From Mixta theicola (lineage in GTDB: Bacteria > Pseudomonadota > Gammaproteobacteria > Enterobacterales > Enterobacteriaceae), in assembly GCF_002895925.1 (NCBI RefSeq), contig NZ_NWUO01000003.1, forward strand, positions 248,001 through 312,000: DNA of 64,000 nucleotides, read 5' to 3'. The notes beneath the pieces are model-generated. The model worked only from the letters and a program-made list of their open reading frames with translations. It ran no database searches and was not told where the DNA came from. Position 1 is the stretch's first letter. Each line of letters begins with the position of its first letter. Made by a program: the position numbers and the translations under genes. Below are positions 9,401 to 18,661 of the stretch, one piece after another.

Positions 9401-12400
9401 TTTAATAGCGAAGTTTGTTCATTAACGCTAAAACCCGCTCTTTCATTCAACAAATGCCCGGTTTTAACCGTAATATCGCCGTTCTGCGTTTCAATAGTAC
9501 CGGAGGTATTCACCACCTCGGCATTGGCGTTGCCCGCCGCGTCGCGCTGCATCCACAGGCTGTTTCCGGCCAGCATATCGCCCTGCTGGTTTTTAATGCT
9601 ATTGGCGTAGAGATAAAGATTATTCGCCGCGTAAAGCAGCGCGGTATTTACCATGCTGCCCGGCGCGCTGAGCGTCAGGCTGCCAGACGTGCCGGTAAAG
9701 CCGTTGAGCGTGATGTCGCTGCGGCTGGTCAGGTTGATATTGCCGCCGCCCTGCAGCGTGCCGCCGCCGTTCATGGCGATGCGGTTGCCGCTTAGCGTGC
9801 TGTCGCCGCTGCCGCTGGTCAGCTGACCGTTGTTAGTCAGATCGCCGCCCGCGCCAAGCGTCAGCGCCTGGCCCTGCATGGTGCCCTGGTTTTCCAGCGC
9901 GCCGTTGCTGCTGACGCTTAGCCGGTTACCGGCGGCCAGCGTACCTTTATTGATGAAGCTGTTAATCAGCTTCAGCGTGGCGTCACCGAGCGCGACCACC
10001 TGCCCAGGCTGATCGAAACCGTCGCTGGTCAGCACCAGGTTGCCGCCGCTGAACAGCCGCCCTGCCGCCTGCTGAGTGACCTGCGCAGCGGTTACGTTCA
10101 GCTGGTTATTGCCCAGCAGGGTGCCGCCGTTGGTCAGCTGCTGATAGTTAACGGTAAGATTGTTGCCCTGTACGCTGCCCTGGTTATTGAAAGCGTTGCC
10201 GCTCAGAGTGCCCTGCTGCTGCGCCAGCAGCGTACCGCTGTTACTGGCGTTAGCGGCATTAAGCATCAGCTGCGTCGCCTGCAGCCAGCCGCTGTTGATC
10301 AGCTGCGGCGTGTTAAGCGTTAGCTCTCCGCCAAAAACTATTTTTCCGCTATTGTTCGCAAGGCTGGTCGCGTTAATGCCAGTGGTGGTGCCCTGAATCA
10401 GGCCGTAGTTATAAAGCTCCGGCGTTTTGAGCGTCAGCGCGTTCTGACCGATCAGCGTGCCGGTAGCCGCATTGGTCAAACGGCCACTCAGCGTCAGCTG
10501 TAGGTTATTATCGCCCTGCAATCGTCCGCTGTTGTCCAGCGCGCCGCTAACAACCTGCAGTTCACCGCCCTGAATACGTCCGGCGTTATTCACCGACGTC
10601 GCCTGCAGATCGAGCTTGCCCGCCGTCAGTAGCGTTTTATCCTGCTGTTGCGTCAGCGCGCCGTTAAGTTTGACCGTCAGACTATCAACGCCGCTGATAT
10701 CGCCGTCGTTATTCAGCGTGCTGCCGGTTAGCGTCAGGTTTTTGGCTACCCACTCGCCCTGGTTGGTTAATGCCAGCGCCTGCAGCGCCGCCGTGCCGTT
10801 GGCGCTGATTGTGCTGCTAGCGGTCGAGTCCAGCTTATCTGAGAGGATGAGCTGCATGTTGTCGGCGCTCTGGATCGCGCCGCCGTTAGTTAACCGCTGC
10901 GCGTTCAGCAAGATCTGCTGCCCCTGCCAGCTGCCATTGTTGTTTAACGCGCTGCCGGTTAGCGTCATCGCGCCCGCACTCAGCACAACGCCCAGGTTGG
11001 TTAACGTCTGCGCATGGATCTGCGCAGCGCCCTGGCTTAACAGGCCGCCATTGTTGGTTAGCTGGCCCGTGACGCTGGCGCTCAGCCCGCTATTGCCCAG
11101 CAACGATCCCTGATGTTGCCAGCTACTGGCGCTAATCTGCGCCTGTTCGCCCTGCAGGGTGCCGTCGGTGGTCAGCCGATCGGCGTTCAGCGTCAGCTGC
11201 CCGCCGGACAGCGTACGGCTGCCTGCAGCGCTGGTCAGGCTGTCGCCCTGCGCATCCAGCAGGGAATTACCCTGCCACAGCCCGCTGTTATTTAACGTCT
11301 GGCCGCGCAGCGTCAGGCCGTCAGCCATAATTTCGCCGGGGTTCAACAGGCTGTTTGCCGTCAGACTGGCGCTGCCCTGGCTTATCAGGCTGCCGCTGTT
11401 ACTTAGCTCATCACGCACGCTGCCGGTTAGCCTGTCGATACCGTTGATTGCGCCGTGGTTAGCCAGCGTGTTGCCGTTAAAATCGAGCTGTTTGCCCTGC
11501 CAGCTACCGTCATTGCTGAGGCTGTCGCCGCGCAATACCAGACTGCTGCCGCTCAGCAGAGTGCCGTTTACCTGGTTCTCCAGCTGCTGCGCGGTAATAT
11601 CCAGCAGGCTATCGCCCTGCATCGCGCCACGGTTAAGCAGCGTATCGGCCGTCAGCGTAATACCCTGTGCGGCAATCGCGCCGCCGTTATCCAGCGTTTG
11701 CGCGTTGAGCGTGGCCTGCTGCTGCGCCAGTAGTTGGCCGTTATTAGTCAGCGTTTCGCTGGCCTGAGCGGAAATCGTATCGGCCAGCATCTTACCGCCG
11801 TTACTGGTCTGACGGGTGACAATATCCAGCGCGCCATCGACCTGCAGCAGCCCGGCGTTATCCAGCCGATCCAGCGTTAACGCCAGCGGCCCGCCGCTCA
11901 GCAGTTCGCCGCCGTTCTGGTTGATCAGTTGCGCATTATTCAGCGACAGTGCGCTGTTGCCCTGCAGCAATCCGCCATTGATGAGCTGCGGCGCGGTAAG
12001 ACTCAGACGATCCGCCGCCAGCTTGCCCTGGTTAAGGATCCGTTCACTGTTTAAAGTAAGCGCTTGCTCACTTATCAGGCTGCCGCCGTTATTGATTTCA
12101 CCACTTATCTGCGCGTCCAGCAGCGAGACGGCGCGAGCGCTGCCGCCGTTCTGCCAGCTTTGCGCATTAACCCGCAGCGTATCCGCCTGCAAAGCGCCCT
12201 GGTTGTCCAGCTGCGTGGCGGAAACGTCCAGCGAGCCGCCGCTTAACAGCTGTCCGGCGGTCTGATTGCTGATAACGCCGCCGTGCAGCGTCAAATCGTC
12301 GTTGCCCTGCAGCAGGCCGCTGTTAATCAGGTCGCCGCGCAGCGCTAACGCCTGCGCTACCAGCCAGCCGCTGTTATCGCTGCTGTCAGTCCGTAGCTGA

Positions 12401-14406
12401 ATAGTATGCTGGCCCAAAATTTTGCCGCTGTTGTGCAGCGTTTTTGTCTGCAAAGCGGCGTCGTTCTCGCTGAGCGCGTTGCCGCTGTTCTGCCAGTCGC
12501 TGGCGTTTAACGACAGCCGATCGCCCTGCATCAGCCCCTGGTTATCGATGCTGTCGCCCTGCAGCGTCAGCTTGCCGCCGCTGAGCAGCGTCCCGCCGTT
12601 GTTGAGGCGGCTGCCGCTGATGCCTAACGTCTGGCTTCCCTGCAACGTGCCGCCGTTATGCAGCTCATCCGCGCTGACCGCCAGATCGTTAGCCGTCAAC
12701 AGCCCCTGGTTATCAAGCTGTTTTTGCTGGAGCTGCATTGCGCCCTGCGCCAGCAGCCGTCCGCCCTGCTGGTTAACCAGCAGGTTATGGCTGGCGCTGA
12801 GCGTAGCGGCGTTAATCTCGCCGCTGTTGATTAAGCTGTCGCCGTTGAGCAACAGACCGGCGTCGCTTTTGATCAGGCCGCTGTTGTTTAGCGTTGGCAA
12901 ATCGAGAGCAAGGTCGCTGGCGGAGGCGATGCTGCCGCCGCTGAGGTTATCCAGCCGATCGGCGTTAAGATCCAGGATTTTGCTGCCCTGAATCAGGCCG
13001 CTGTTGGTAAGTTGCTGGCTGCTGAGCGACAGCTGCGGCGCGATCAGCGAACCTCTGTTGAACAGATTCTGGCTGGTGATATTCAGCGCATCCTGACCGG
13101 CAATCGCGCCGCTGTTATCCAGCGTATCGGCGTGAAGGGTCTGCTGGCCTTTCGCCAGCAGTGCGCCGCTGTTTTTCGCCTGTTTCGCGCTCAGGGTAAG
13201 CGCGCCGCCTGCGGTGAGCTGCGCGGCGTTATCTACCCCGTTGCGCGCCGTCAGGCTGATGTTGCCGCCGCTATCCGCCCTGCTCGCCTTATCGGTTTTT
13301 ACCTCTGCGGCGCTGAGCTGAATATCTTTACCGGCGGTCAGCTTGCTTTGATTAAGAGAAATCTTGTCGTTGCCGTTCAGGGCTATGCTGCCATCGCTCA
13401 CCAGCGAACCCGCGTTTAACGCCACCTCCTGCTTACCGTTCAGCGTGACCGCGCCGCCCGCTTTATGATCGCCGCTCAGGGCGATACTCTCGGCTTTTGC
13501 CGTCAGCGCGCCGCTGGTCAGGCTGTTTTTCAGCGTCAGTTTGCCGCTGGCGTCCAGCACCATATCGCCCTGACGCGCGTTCAGGTTGCCAAGGTTAACC
13601 CCGACGCCTTTTTCACTGGAGACCAGATGAATACGATTGGCGTACATGCCGCCCAGCGCGCCGGTATCCACCGCCACGCCCGGCGTTGCGCCTGCGCCTG
13701 CTATCGGCGTTACGCTGCCATCCTGCGCCACCCGGTTAGCCCCGGCGATTAGCTTCAGATCTTTAGCATGGATTGCCGCGTTGATTTCGGTTGCACGCGA
13801 AATAATAGAAAGCGCGTCGCTCTGGCTGGCATCCAGTCCCTCTCCTTCCACGGTAATGGTGCCTTTGCTGACCGTCAGCGCCTGCAGATTGCCCTGCGCA
13901 TCCAGTACGGGCTTACCCGTAGTTAGCGTGGCGTTGGGCGTGTTAATAAAGCCGCAGCCGTTACAGCTGATACCGTAAGGGTTCGCCACCATCACGTTGG
14001 CCGCTTTACCGGCCACTTCGGTGTAGCCCTGCAGCTGCGAGCGGTTCGCGCCGGTGACTTCGTTGATGATCGCCTTTGCTTCCTGCCCGGCTTTCAGGTT
14101 GGGGTTATTCTGAATCAGGCCGCCCAGCTGCGTCGGGTTCAGCTGTCCCGTGGCGTTGTTAAGGATCAGTCCTTCTTTACCCACGTTGTAATTCTGATAC
14201 TGGTTATGGGAAAGACCGGTCTGATTTGGCGTGGCGATATTAATCACCGGCACGCCGTTGGCGGCCTTATCCAGCTGGGTGCCTTTACTGGTTGGGGTTA
14301 TCCCGGCCGCCAGCGCGGGCAGCAGCGGCTGCCAGGCAACTAACGCACAAATCAGGTAGCTCAGCAGGCGGTGAGAAAGCTGAACGGGTTGTTGTTGACT
14401 GTCCAT
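3493..14406 (-). CDS. cdiA: Contact-dependent growth inhibition exoprotein CdiA (filamentous hemagglutinin type)
   Basis: A 3637-residue two-partner-secretion exoprotein displayed on the cell surface that delivers its C-terminal toxin into neighbouring bacteria. It has an ESPR/signal region (residues 1-33), then a TPS domain with the NPNL motif near residue 100 and NPYG near 142. Long FHA-1 repeats follow to about residue 1550 (degenerate units such as LTADTLLNRGAMQGDSL). A Tyr-rich receptor-binding/YP-type stretch lies near 1600-2050, then FHA-2 hemagglutinin repeats, and a pretoxin region with VENN at 4432-4443 (about residue 3322). The last ~130 residues (from YPKLKDDL) form the variable toxin, possibly an RNase-type fold; its activity cannot be assigned by eye. 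Base composition turns AT-rich in this last part. It starts 12 bp after cdiB and is followed 4 bp later by cdiI. The reading frame is intact, so the protein is probably functional. Confidence 0.95.
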   Translation of the reverse strand: MDSQQQPVQLSHRLLSYLICALVAWQPLLPALAAGITPTSKGTQLDKAANGVPVINIATPNQTGLSHNQYQNYNVGKEGLILNNATGQLNPTQLGGLIQNNPNLKAGQEAKAIINEVTGANRSQLQGYTEVAGKAANVMVANPYGISCNGCGFINTPNATLTTGKPVLDAQGNLQALTVSKGTITVEGEGLDASQSDALSIISRATEINAAIHAKDLKLIAGANRVAQDGSVTPIAGAGATPGVAVDTGALGGMYANRIHLVSSEKGVGVNLGNLNARQGDMVLDASGKLTLKNSLTSGALTAKAESIALSGDHKAGGAVTLNGKQEVALNAGSLVSDGSIALNGNDKISLNQSKLTAGKDIQLSAAEVKTDKASRADSGGNISLTARNGVDNAAQLTAGGALTLSAKQAKNSGALLAKGQQTLHADTLDNSGAIAGQDALNITSQNLFNRGSLIAPQLSLSSQQLTNSGLIQGSKILDLNADRLDNLSGGSIASASDLALDLPTLNNSGLIKSDAGLLLNGDSLINSGEINAATLSASHNLLVNQQGGRLLAQGAMQLQQKQLDNQGLLTANDLAVSADELHNGGTLQGSQTLGISGSRLNNGGTLLSGGKLTLQGDSIDNQGLMQGDRLSLNASDWQNSGNALSENDAALQTKTLHNSGKILGQHTIQLRTDSSDNSGWLVAQALALRGDLINSGLLQGNDDLTLHGGVISNQTAGQLLSGGSLDVSATQLDNQGALQADTLRVNAQSWQNGGSARAVSLLDAQISGEINNGGSLISEQALTLNSERILNQGKLAADRLSLTAPQLINGGLLQGNSALSLNNAQLINQNGGELLSGGPLALTLDRLDNAGLLQVDGALDIVTRQTSNGGKMLADTISAQASETLTNNGQLLAQQQATLNAQTLDNGGAIAAQGITLTADTLLNRGAMQGDSLLDITAQQLENQVNGTLLSGSSLVLRGDSLSNDGSWQGKQLDFNGNTLANHGAINGIDRLTGSVRDELSNSGSLISQGSASLTANSLLNPGEIMADGLTLRGQTLNNSGLWQGNSLLDAQGDSLTSAAGSRTLSGGQLTLNADRLTTDGTLQGEQAQISASSWQHQGSLLGNSGLSASVTGQLTNNGGLLSQGAAQIHAQTLTNLGVVLSAGAMTLTGSALNNNGSWQGQQILLNAQRLTNGGAIQSADNMQLILSDKLDSTASSTISANGTAALQALALTNQGEWVAKNLTLTGSTLNNDGDISGVDSLTVKLNGALTQQQDKTLLTAGKLDLQATSVNNAGRIQGGELQVVSGALDNSGRLQGDNNLQLTLSGRLTNAATGTLIGQNALTLKTPELYNYGLIQGTTTGINATSLANNSGKIVFGGELTLNTPQLINSGWLQATQLMLNAANASNSGTLLAQQQGTLSGNAFNNQGSVQGNNLTVNYQQLTNGGTLLGNNQLNVTAAQVTQQAAGRLFSGGNLVLTSDGFDQPGQVVALGDATLKLINSFINKGTLAAGNRLSVSSNGALENQGTMQGQALTLGAGGDLTNNGQLTSGSGDSTLSGNRIAMNGGGTLQGGGNINLTSRSDITLNGFTGTSGSLTLSAPGSMVNTALLYAANNLYLYANSIKNQQGDMLAGNSLWMQRDAAGNANAEVVNTSGTIETQNGDITVKTGHLLNERAGFSVNEQTSLLNKPSWANGANVNIPVSWLPSDSYGIYFTYKQYHGHGDFWTESTSHYAPYPEADIQKVAIKATTVTVNPGGNQSRISSGRDLNGQINNLDNFASTILAGRNITLSGDSLNNKSWTEGTTTEYNTYRYGVGMIKPLRPVTEAAGSPESKSITYTLDGASIYETVGSGNVYRGVIQAAGNITANFSSDISNTNTSAGVAGITSGLTTPALSRLSNLASLKAQQQQSLVSDDTVAVGSPQWRDRLQSALQAINGGALENNGGSGASLNQYDSTRKDASLPGKAAQLTSADAAGQALHNYQGNPVDTSAYPLPSGDNGYFAPSSDPNSHYLIVVNPKLNGLGQLDKNLYGDLYSLLGTQPGTTPAQETRTQFTDETTFLGSSYLLDRLNLHPEYDYRFLGDAAFDTRYVSNTVINQTGSRYINGIGSDLDQMRYLMDNAAAAQQSLGLQFGVSLTADQIAALDHSIIWWEAATVNGETVMVPKVYLSPKDVTVNNGSVIAGNNVKLDAGNITNSGSTLIASADLSLDSQNSISNLNQGLINAGSNLQLNALNDINNIGSAISGKRVALESLDGNINNITEATQKHINQSGWLGNVSLTQTYIGPTAGISALDSLSLNAGKNITVQGAEVKSGGDLLMDAWGDIAVTANEINQAKSQTVWLDTKSTASTTHQGSTISASGQLAMHADNNLSLSASTLKAGKNATLSAGNDLNLNAATTQQNSRDGQAESHSSGLERTTLSSGGDLKLAAGRDLNSQAAGLAAEGDVALQAGRDLNLQAEATRSGNSYKAGKKQEINEHVRQQGTEIASGGDTSLLAGHDLNSSATQVTAQQDIAVVAGNNVNLNTATESDYHYKEETKTKKGFLKKKTTHTIEEDSATREAGTLLSGNNVAVTAGNDLLVKGSQVVGDGSVALKAGNNVDIVAATNTDSSWRFKETKKSGLMGSGGIGFTIGSSKSVHDLREKGTTQSQSVSTVGSTGGDVAITSGGQTHIGGADLVAGKSLDINGDAVVIEPGHDKRTRDERFEQKTSGLTLALSGAVGDAVNSAVATAQAAKSESDGRLLALQATKTALSGVQAVLASQQATASGDPNNGVGISVSLTTQKSKSQQHQTSDTVNGSTLNAGKNLSITATGKGDGAHSGDILIGGSQMKAAGDSTLNAARDILLTGAASTQESSGKNSSSGGGVGLSFGVGSGSAGISIFASVNGAKGKESGDGTRWSETTLDSGGNVALNSGRDTTLNGAQVSGNRVTADVGRDLALSSQQDSDRYDSKQTSFGAGGSFTFGSMSGSGYISLSQDKMRSRYNSVQEQSGIFAGEGGFDITTGNHTQLDGAVIASAAEADKNRLDTGTLGFSSIGNAADYKVSHSGISAGLSGGGSLGGQLLSNALSNATGTLLAGLGGKGHAEGTTQSAVADGTLIIRNQDQQRQSVADLSRDTEHANGSISPIFDKEKEQKRLQMAQMAGEIAGQMSNIVQTYGDIKGLEAAKEKHPDYTAAQLRETATYKAVQRDYGTGGKWQRVTQSVSGILSGLAGGNAALAAAGGLNPWAAQVIKQETTGADGHVNVAANAMAHAVWGAVAAQMSGGSAASGAAGAFSGELAARYIAQYRFGADTPEKIEALSEEQRQELSLMSTLAAGLAGGLAGNSTAAATTGAQAGKNAVENNALGAKDEQQRQDAKWSLPYLQGEKKQQAEKLINDLNAKDKAFDAAMDSACKNLSSAQCSGMRQELAAMAKSYDEQLNGQYIGNMGSVYKEGKGQVDALMWQYATADAKAEREANVNRIAENWGVSRETASTLYDSMAVVHTTAAIGGAVYGMKGAKEPAVPPTKPVSPGKGSTQAETKPSSGAENAATYPKLKDDLVQQNLSNIAKQDPRLAAVVQGDNGKLNYGVGSGTKAEADRLGQIWVGDGARPTKDGTGLMSADGSRVYRFPKEKPNAPALVNPTGVQANFETFQINPITGQKIKVGDGHLNVIAGK

Positions 14407-14418
14407 AATCTTTGCCTC

Positions 14419-16089
14419 TTAAAAAACGAAAGCGACCTGATAGTTAATGCTGAGACGATCCGGCGCCAGCCAGCCGGGATAGCTAAGCGGAACGCCGAGG
14501 GTAAACCGGGTGGAAACGTAGCGATTGCGGCTGCCAAGCCCGACGGCGCTGCCCCACAGCGTGCCGGACGCCCAGGGATCGCGCGCATCCTTTTGCAGCC
14601 AGCCGCCATCCAGCGCCAGCGTGCCGCTTACTTCGCCGATATACGGCAGGGTGAACAGGCGGTAGTTGAGTTCGTTGCGCCAGTAGCCGCCGTTATCGCC
14701 GGAGAGATATTGCTCTTTGAAGCCGCGCACCGAGCTTTCGCCGCCGAGGGTCAGGCGCTCGCTGCCGTACAGCCTGTCCGGCGACCACTGCCCATAGGCG
14801 CTGGTCAGCCACCAGAGATCCTGCGTAATGGGGCGCTGAAAGCTGGCGCTCAGGCTCCATTTACGAAACTCAGCCTTCGGCAGACTGCCGCTTTTTCCGC
14901 CGTCATGTTCAGCATCGAACCAGGGCATGCCGCGGCTGAAGAGCGGATTAAAGGTGGCGACGCCGCCCGCTATTTTTTGCGTATGGTTAATGCCGAGCTG
15001 GAGGCTGGTCAGGCGGCGACTGCTGCTGCGCAATAGCGTGTCGTTCAGCCAGTTATGGCTGCTGCGCTGGCTAAGCCCCGCCATCAGGCCGGTTTTTATC
15101 TCGCCGTTGCGAAAAACGACCCAGGAGCCGGTCAGACGGTGCGCCTGGCTGTCGCCATGCGATAGCCAGTTAAAGCCGTTGTTATTGATGGTGCTGCGGT
15201 AGTCGCTCCAGCTGTAGCTGTAATCGAACAGACCGTAGCCGTAAGGCACGCTGACGCCCGCCTGAAAGTTTTGCGCATCGCGCGCGTGGGAAAAGGCGCT
15301 GCTGCGTCCGCCGCCGATGATCCATTTATCCGCCAGGCCCAACGGGTTGTTGGCCGTCAGCGAGGCATTAAGCTGGCCCACGCCGGTGCTTTTTTGCCCG
15401 CTATTATCGAAGCTCAGCGTGCTGGTAAGCGGAAATTCCGGCGTGGCGGTTAAATTAACAATTGAGTAGCCGGGCTTATCGCCGGGCAATATTTCAATCT
15501 GGACTGGCGTAGTGCGCAGCCGGTTAATTTGCTCCATACCCTGCTCAATATCACGCAAATTAAGCAGCTTGCCGACCCGACCGGGAAACGCCATACTCAG
15601 CTGGCGAGAATCGCCGCCGTCCAGATAAATGGCCTGAAGTTTTCCTTCCAGCACGGTAATACGCAGCTGGCCGCTGGCAAGATTCTGTTCGGTAATAAAG
15701 GCGCGGCTGGTAATATAGCCCCGGCTGATATACCACTGAGAAACATCGCGGATCAGCTGATTAATTTGCGGCATGCCAAGGCAACGGCCAGAATAAGGTG
15801 CGATCAGCCGCTGTTTTTGTTTTTCGCCGGGCAGCGTAGCCTGTTCAATAATAATGTGCTGAATAGTGATACAGCCGCCCGACGCCTCTACGGGGGCTAC
15901 GTTAATAGGTAAACGCATCTCGGTGCTGCGCTGTAATTCTTCGCGCTGCTGTTGGTTTTGCTGCAGCCGCTGCTGCTGCTCAAACTCAACCTGATTGCGT
16001 TCCGCAGGCGAAAGCGGTGCCGCATGCGCATTAAACAGTACCAGCGCGGCGGCCAGCGCCACTATTTTCTTTGCCTGTGCCATCATCAT
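14419..16089 (-). CDS. cdiB: Outer-membrane transporter CdiB (Omp85/ShlB-FhaC family)
   Basis: A 556-residue two-partner-secretion transporter that exports CdiA across the outer membrane. A signal peptide ends at NAHA-AP, followed by a Gln-rich helix/linker and two POTRA domains (around GRCLGMPQINQLI and VLEGKLQAIYLDG). A 16-stranded barrel follows with the conserved L6 motif GGESSVRGF, and the protein ends in the aromatic residue VAFVF. Length is usual for the family. I chose the first of three consecutive ATG codons (16089, 16086, 16083), which gives a compact signal peptide; the frame is open back to a TTG at 16149 but that would precede the signal peptide with an odd extension. No good Shine-Dalgarno is seen. 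First gene of the cdiBAI unit. Confidence 0.92.
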   Translation of the reverse strand: MMMAQAKKIVALAAALVLFNAHAAPLSPAERNQVEFEQQQRLQQNQQQREELQRSTEMRLPINVAPVEASGGCITIQHIIIEQATLPGEKQKQRLIAPYSGRCLGMPQINQLIRDVSQWYISRGYITSRAFITEQNLASGQLRITVLEGKLQAIYLDGGDSRQLSMAFPGRVGKLLNLRDIEQGMEQINRLRTTPVQIEILPGDKPGYSIVNLTATPEFPLTSTLSFDNSGQKSTGVGQLNASLTANNPLGLADKWIIGGGRSSAFSHARDAQNFQAGVSVPYGYGLFDYSYSWSDYRSTINNNGFNWLSHGDSQAHRLTGSWVVFRNGEIKTGLMAGLSQRSSHNWLNDTLLRSSSRRLTSLQLGINHTQKIAGGVATFNPLFSRGMPWFDAEHDGGKSGSLPKAEFRKWSLSASFQRPITQDLWWLTSAYGQWSPDRLYGSERLTLGGESSVRGFKEQYLSGDNGGYWRNELNYRLFTLPYIGEVSGTLALDGGWLQKDARDPWASGTLWGSAVGLGSRNRYVSTRFTLGVPLSYPGWLAPDRLSINYQVAFVF

Positions 16090-16377
16090 GAGTAACTGGT
16101 GAATGAGATTAATCTTATTTTTCAGCTGCACAGAATAACAGCTAAACAATTAAAGTTTCAGCAACGTCTGAAAAAAAGACAAATCTTTAATAATTTGGCT
16201 TAGCGGAAAAATTATTATGTTATTAACACAAATAATTTATTTACTTAACCGCGCAGCGTAACGAATTCTCGCCAGTAAGCGGAATTAACGTTAGCCAAAT
16301 AATAGTTCCTCTTTTTTTTCTGCTAAGGAAATAGTGCCATTACTAAACTATTTGCGTTAAGTTTTTCGGGTATCGAT
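16090..16377. other. AT-rich upstream region of cdiB
   Basis: About 290 bp without a gene, rich in AATAATT-type words, between the cdiB start and the fepA terminator. It must contain the cdiB promoter, but no single -35/-10 pair stands out. Its composition would suit H-NS silencing, which is inference. Confidence 0.4.
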
Positions 16378-16406
16378 AAAAAAAAGCCTGCTATTAAAGC
16401 AGGCTT
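16378..16406 (-). terminator. Rho-independent terminator of fepA
   Basis: On the minus strand AAGCCTGC (16406-16399) and GCAGGCTT (16391-16384) form an 8-bp stem followed by a run of T (complement of 16378-16385). It lies 24 bp beyond the fepA stop codon. Confidence 0.85.
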
Positions 16407-16429
16407 GCAGGGCGCTGAATTTTAGCGAA

Positions 16430-18616
16430 TCAGAAAGAAAGGGTTACGCCAGCATAATAAGCGCGACCCGGCTCGTTATAGGTGGAAGCCCCTGCGTTTT
16501 CACGATAAACACGTTTATCCAACAGGTTGCTGATACCGGCGTTCAGACGCAGATCTTTTATCAGGTCGTAGTTAACGTTAAAACCAACAAGAGAATAGGC
16601 GCCGATCTCTTTATCAGACATGCCGTTTTTTTGCTCATTATTGTTCTCCGCATATTCACGCGGCTTCTGGCGGCCGTACATCGTCCAGTTAACGTTCGCA
16701 GAGAGCTTATCGGTTACCTGATAATCCAGCATGGTATTGATGGTATATTTCGGGATAATCGACAGCGGGTTGCCGGTCTCTTTATCTTCCGAGGTGATCA
16801 TATAGGTAACGTTGGTGCGCCAGCTCAGGGTATCTTTGATCACCGGAATGACCACGTTGCCTTCCAGCCCTTCCACCACCGCCTTGCCACCGTTTTCCCA
16901 GCGCAGCACGTGATAGCCGTTGCTGGCGATGCCAACCAGCTCGGTGCCGGAAACGATTTTGTTTTTATAATCGTTGCGGAACCAGGTAATACCGGCATCA
17001 AAGCCCTCGTTGGTGAAATCAATACCGATCTCTTTATTGACGCTGACTTCCGGGCTGAGATCGTCATTGCCCATCAGGTAGCACTGACTCTCAATACCGA
17101 GCGGACAGCCGTTGCCCTTAGTAGAAAGCAGGTAGCCTTCGCTGGACTGGTAAAGATTGGGCGCTTTAAAGACGCGCGCAATGCCCGCCTTCAGCTTGAA
17201 ATAGTCGCCCAGCTCCTGTGACAGATTCAGGCTGGGGCTCCAGTTGTTGCCAAATTTGCTGTGATGATCCAGCCGCAGGCCGGGAATCAAGGTGGTGCCC
17301 GCCAGCGGCTCAATATTATCTTCAAAGTAAACGGCGCTTAAATCAGCGCTGTTTTTACTGCTGCGCCTGGCAGGATCGCCAGAAACGCCGCCAATATTAA
17401 TATCGCCGACGTTCAGCATCGAGTTGGAAGCTGGATCATTCAGCTCTTCACGGTTCCATTCCGCGCCCAGCGTGATGTTTTGCTCCACCAGCAGATCCAG
17501 CGGCAGATTAATTTCACCGGTGGTACGGTAGTTCTCCAGGCGACTGGTTTTATAGGTGGTGCCGTTAATCATCCCTTCGACTTTACCGCCCGCGCCTTCC
17601 TGCAGTCGGGTATTGTTGGTTTTCTCGTAGTAGAAGCCCAGGCGAGACTGGCCCCAGTCCCAAATGCCGTTATGGGTGATGCCATAACTCTGGCGGTACA
17701 TGCGGTTGGTTTCGTGGCCGTAGAGATCCTGGATTAGGTTGCCGGGGCTGAGATTGCTGTTGCTGTATTGCGTATCGCCCGCGTAGATATTGCCCTGACG
17801 GCTGTAGCCGTAGTTGAAGTCAACGATCTGTGATGGCGACAGTTTCCATGAAACCAGGCCGTTAATGTCTTTATTGCGCACCCCTTCGCGACCGGCGGCC
17901 CAGGAACCATTCTGCGCATGATTAATATCCCAGGCGTCGGCGTCGGTTTTGTTGAGATTGCCGTAGAGGCGCATGGTCAGCGCATCGCCCGCCAGCGGGC
18001 CGCTAAGGCTGAAGTTAGCGCGTTTGGTCGCCCCTTCTTTGTCATCTTCCGGCTGGTTGGTAAACAGCGACATGCTGCCGTGCCAGTCGGTGGTCGGACG
18101 TTTGGTGGTAATGTTAATCACGCCGCCCGCCGCGCCGGAACCATAGCGCGCCGCCGCCGGCCCACGCAGCACTTCAATGCGCTCCACCATTTCCGGCGGC
18201 ACCCAGTTGGTATCGCCGCGCGTATCGCGCTCGCCGCGCCAGCTGTAGCGCACGGAGTTGCGCGACGTGGTCGGCACGCCATCAATCAAAATCAGGGTAT
18301 TTTCTGGCCCCATACCGCGAATATCAATTTGGCGGTTGTTGCCACGGCTGCCGTTGGCGGTGTTACCGGTCAGGTTGACGCCGGGCATCTTACGAATAAT
18401 GTCGGAGAGATCGTTTACGGGCGGGCTTTTTTCAATGTCTTCCGCGGTGATAATCGAAACGCCAGGCTGCTGTTTGAGTTCTTCTTCTGCCGTGGCGCGC
18501 ACCGTCATTACGCCTTCGTCTGCCGGTGTTTCATCGGCCGCCTGGGCGACACCGTTAAAGCAAAGCAGCAATAACAGCGCGCAAGGACGCATATGGAAAG
18601 ATTTTGTATTAATCAT
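16430..18616 (-). CDS. fepA: TonB-dependent catecholate siderophore receptor, FepA type
   Basis: A 728-residue outer-membrane receptor for ferric catecholates such as enterobactin, energised by TonB. A signal peptide ends at VAQA-AD and a TonB box-like VMTVRAT follows. The plug domain carries near-identical E. coli FepA words (RGNNRQIDIRGMGPENTLIL, SWRGERDTRGDT, WVPPEMVERIEVLRGPAAAR). A 22-strand barrel follows, ending ...YYAGVTLSF. I chose ATG at 18616 because it has an AGGGAT Shine-Dalgarno and starts a clean signal peptide; the frame upstream to 18694 runs through the Fur box. It is divergent from a siderophore ABC transporter, suggesting one uptake route. Substrate identity (enterobactin versus a linear catechol) is inference. 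Confidence 0.9.
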   Translation of the reverse strand: MINTKSFHMRPCALLLLLCFNGVAQAADETPADEGVMTVRATAEEELKQQPGVSIITAEDIEKSPPVNDLSDIIRKMPGVNLTGNTANGSRGNNRQIDIRGMGPENTLILIDGVPTTSRNSVRYSWRGERDTRGDTNWVPPEMVERIEVLRGPAAARYGSGAAGGVINITTKRPTTDWHGSMSLFTNQPEDDKEGATKRANFSLSGPLAGDALTMRLYGNLNKTDADAWDINHAQNGSWAAGREGVRNKDINGLVSWKLSPSQIVDFNYGYSRQGNIYAGDTQYSNSNLSPGNLIQDLYGHETNRMYRQSYGITHNGIWDWGQSRLGFYYEKTNNTRLQEGAGGKVEGMINGTTYKTSRLENYRTTGEINLPLDLLVEQNITLGAEWNREELNDPASNSMLNVGDINIGGVSGDPARRSSKNSADLSAVYFEDNIEPLAGTTLIPGLRLDHHSKFGNNWSPSLNLSQELGDYFKLKAGIARVFKAPNLYQSSEGYLLSTKGNGCPLGIESQCYLMGNDDLSPEVSVNKEIGIDFTNEGFDAGITWFRNDYKNKIVSGTELVGIASNGYHVLRWENGGKAVVEGLEGNVVIPVIKDTLSWRTNVTYMITSEDKETGNPLSIIPKYTINTMLDYQVTDKLSANVNWTMYGRQKPREYAENNNEQKNGMSDKEIGAYSLVGFNVNYDLIKDLRLNAGISNLLDKRVYRENAGASTYNEPGRAYYAGVTLSF

Positions 18617-18661
18617 GCTACTAATCCCTGACAAATGTATATGAATGTTTCTGATGCGTAT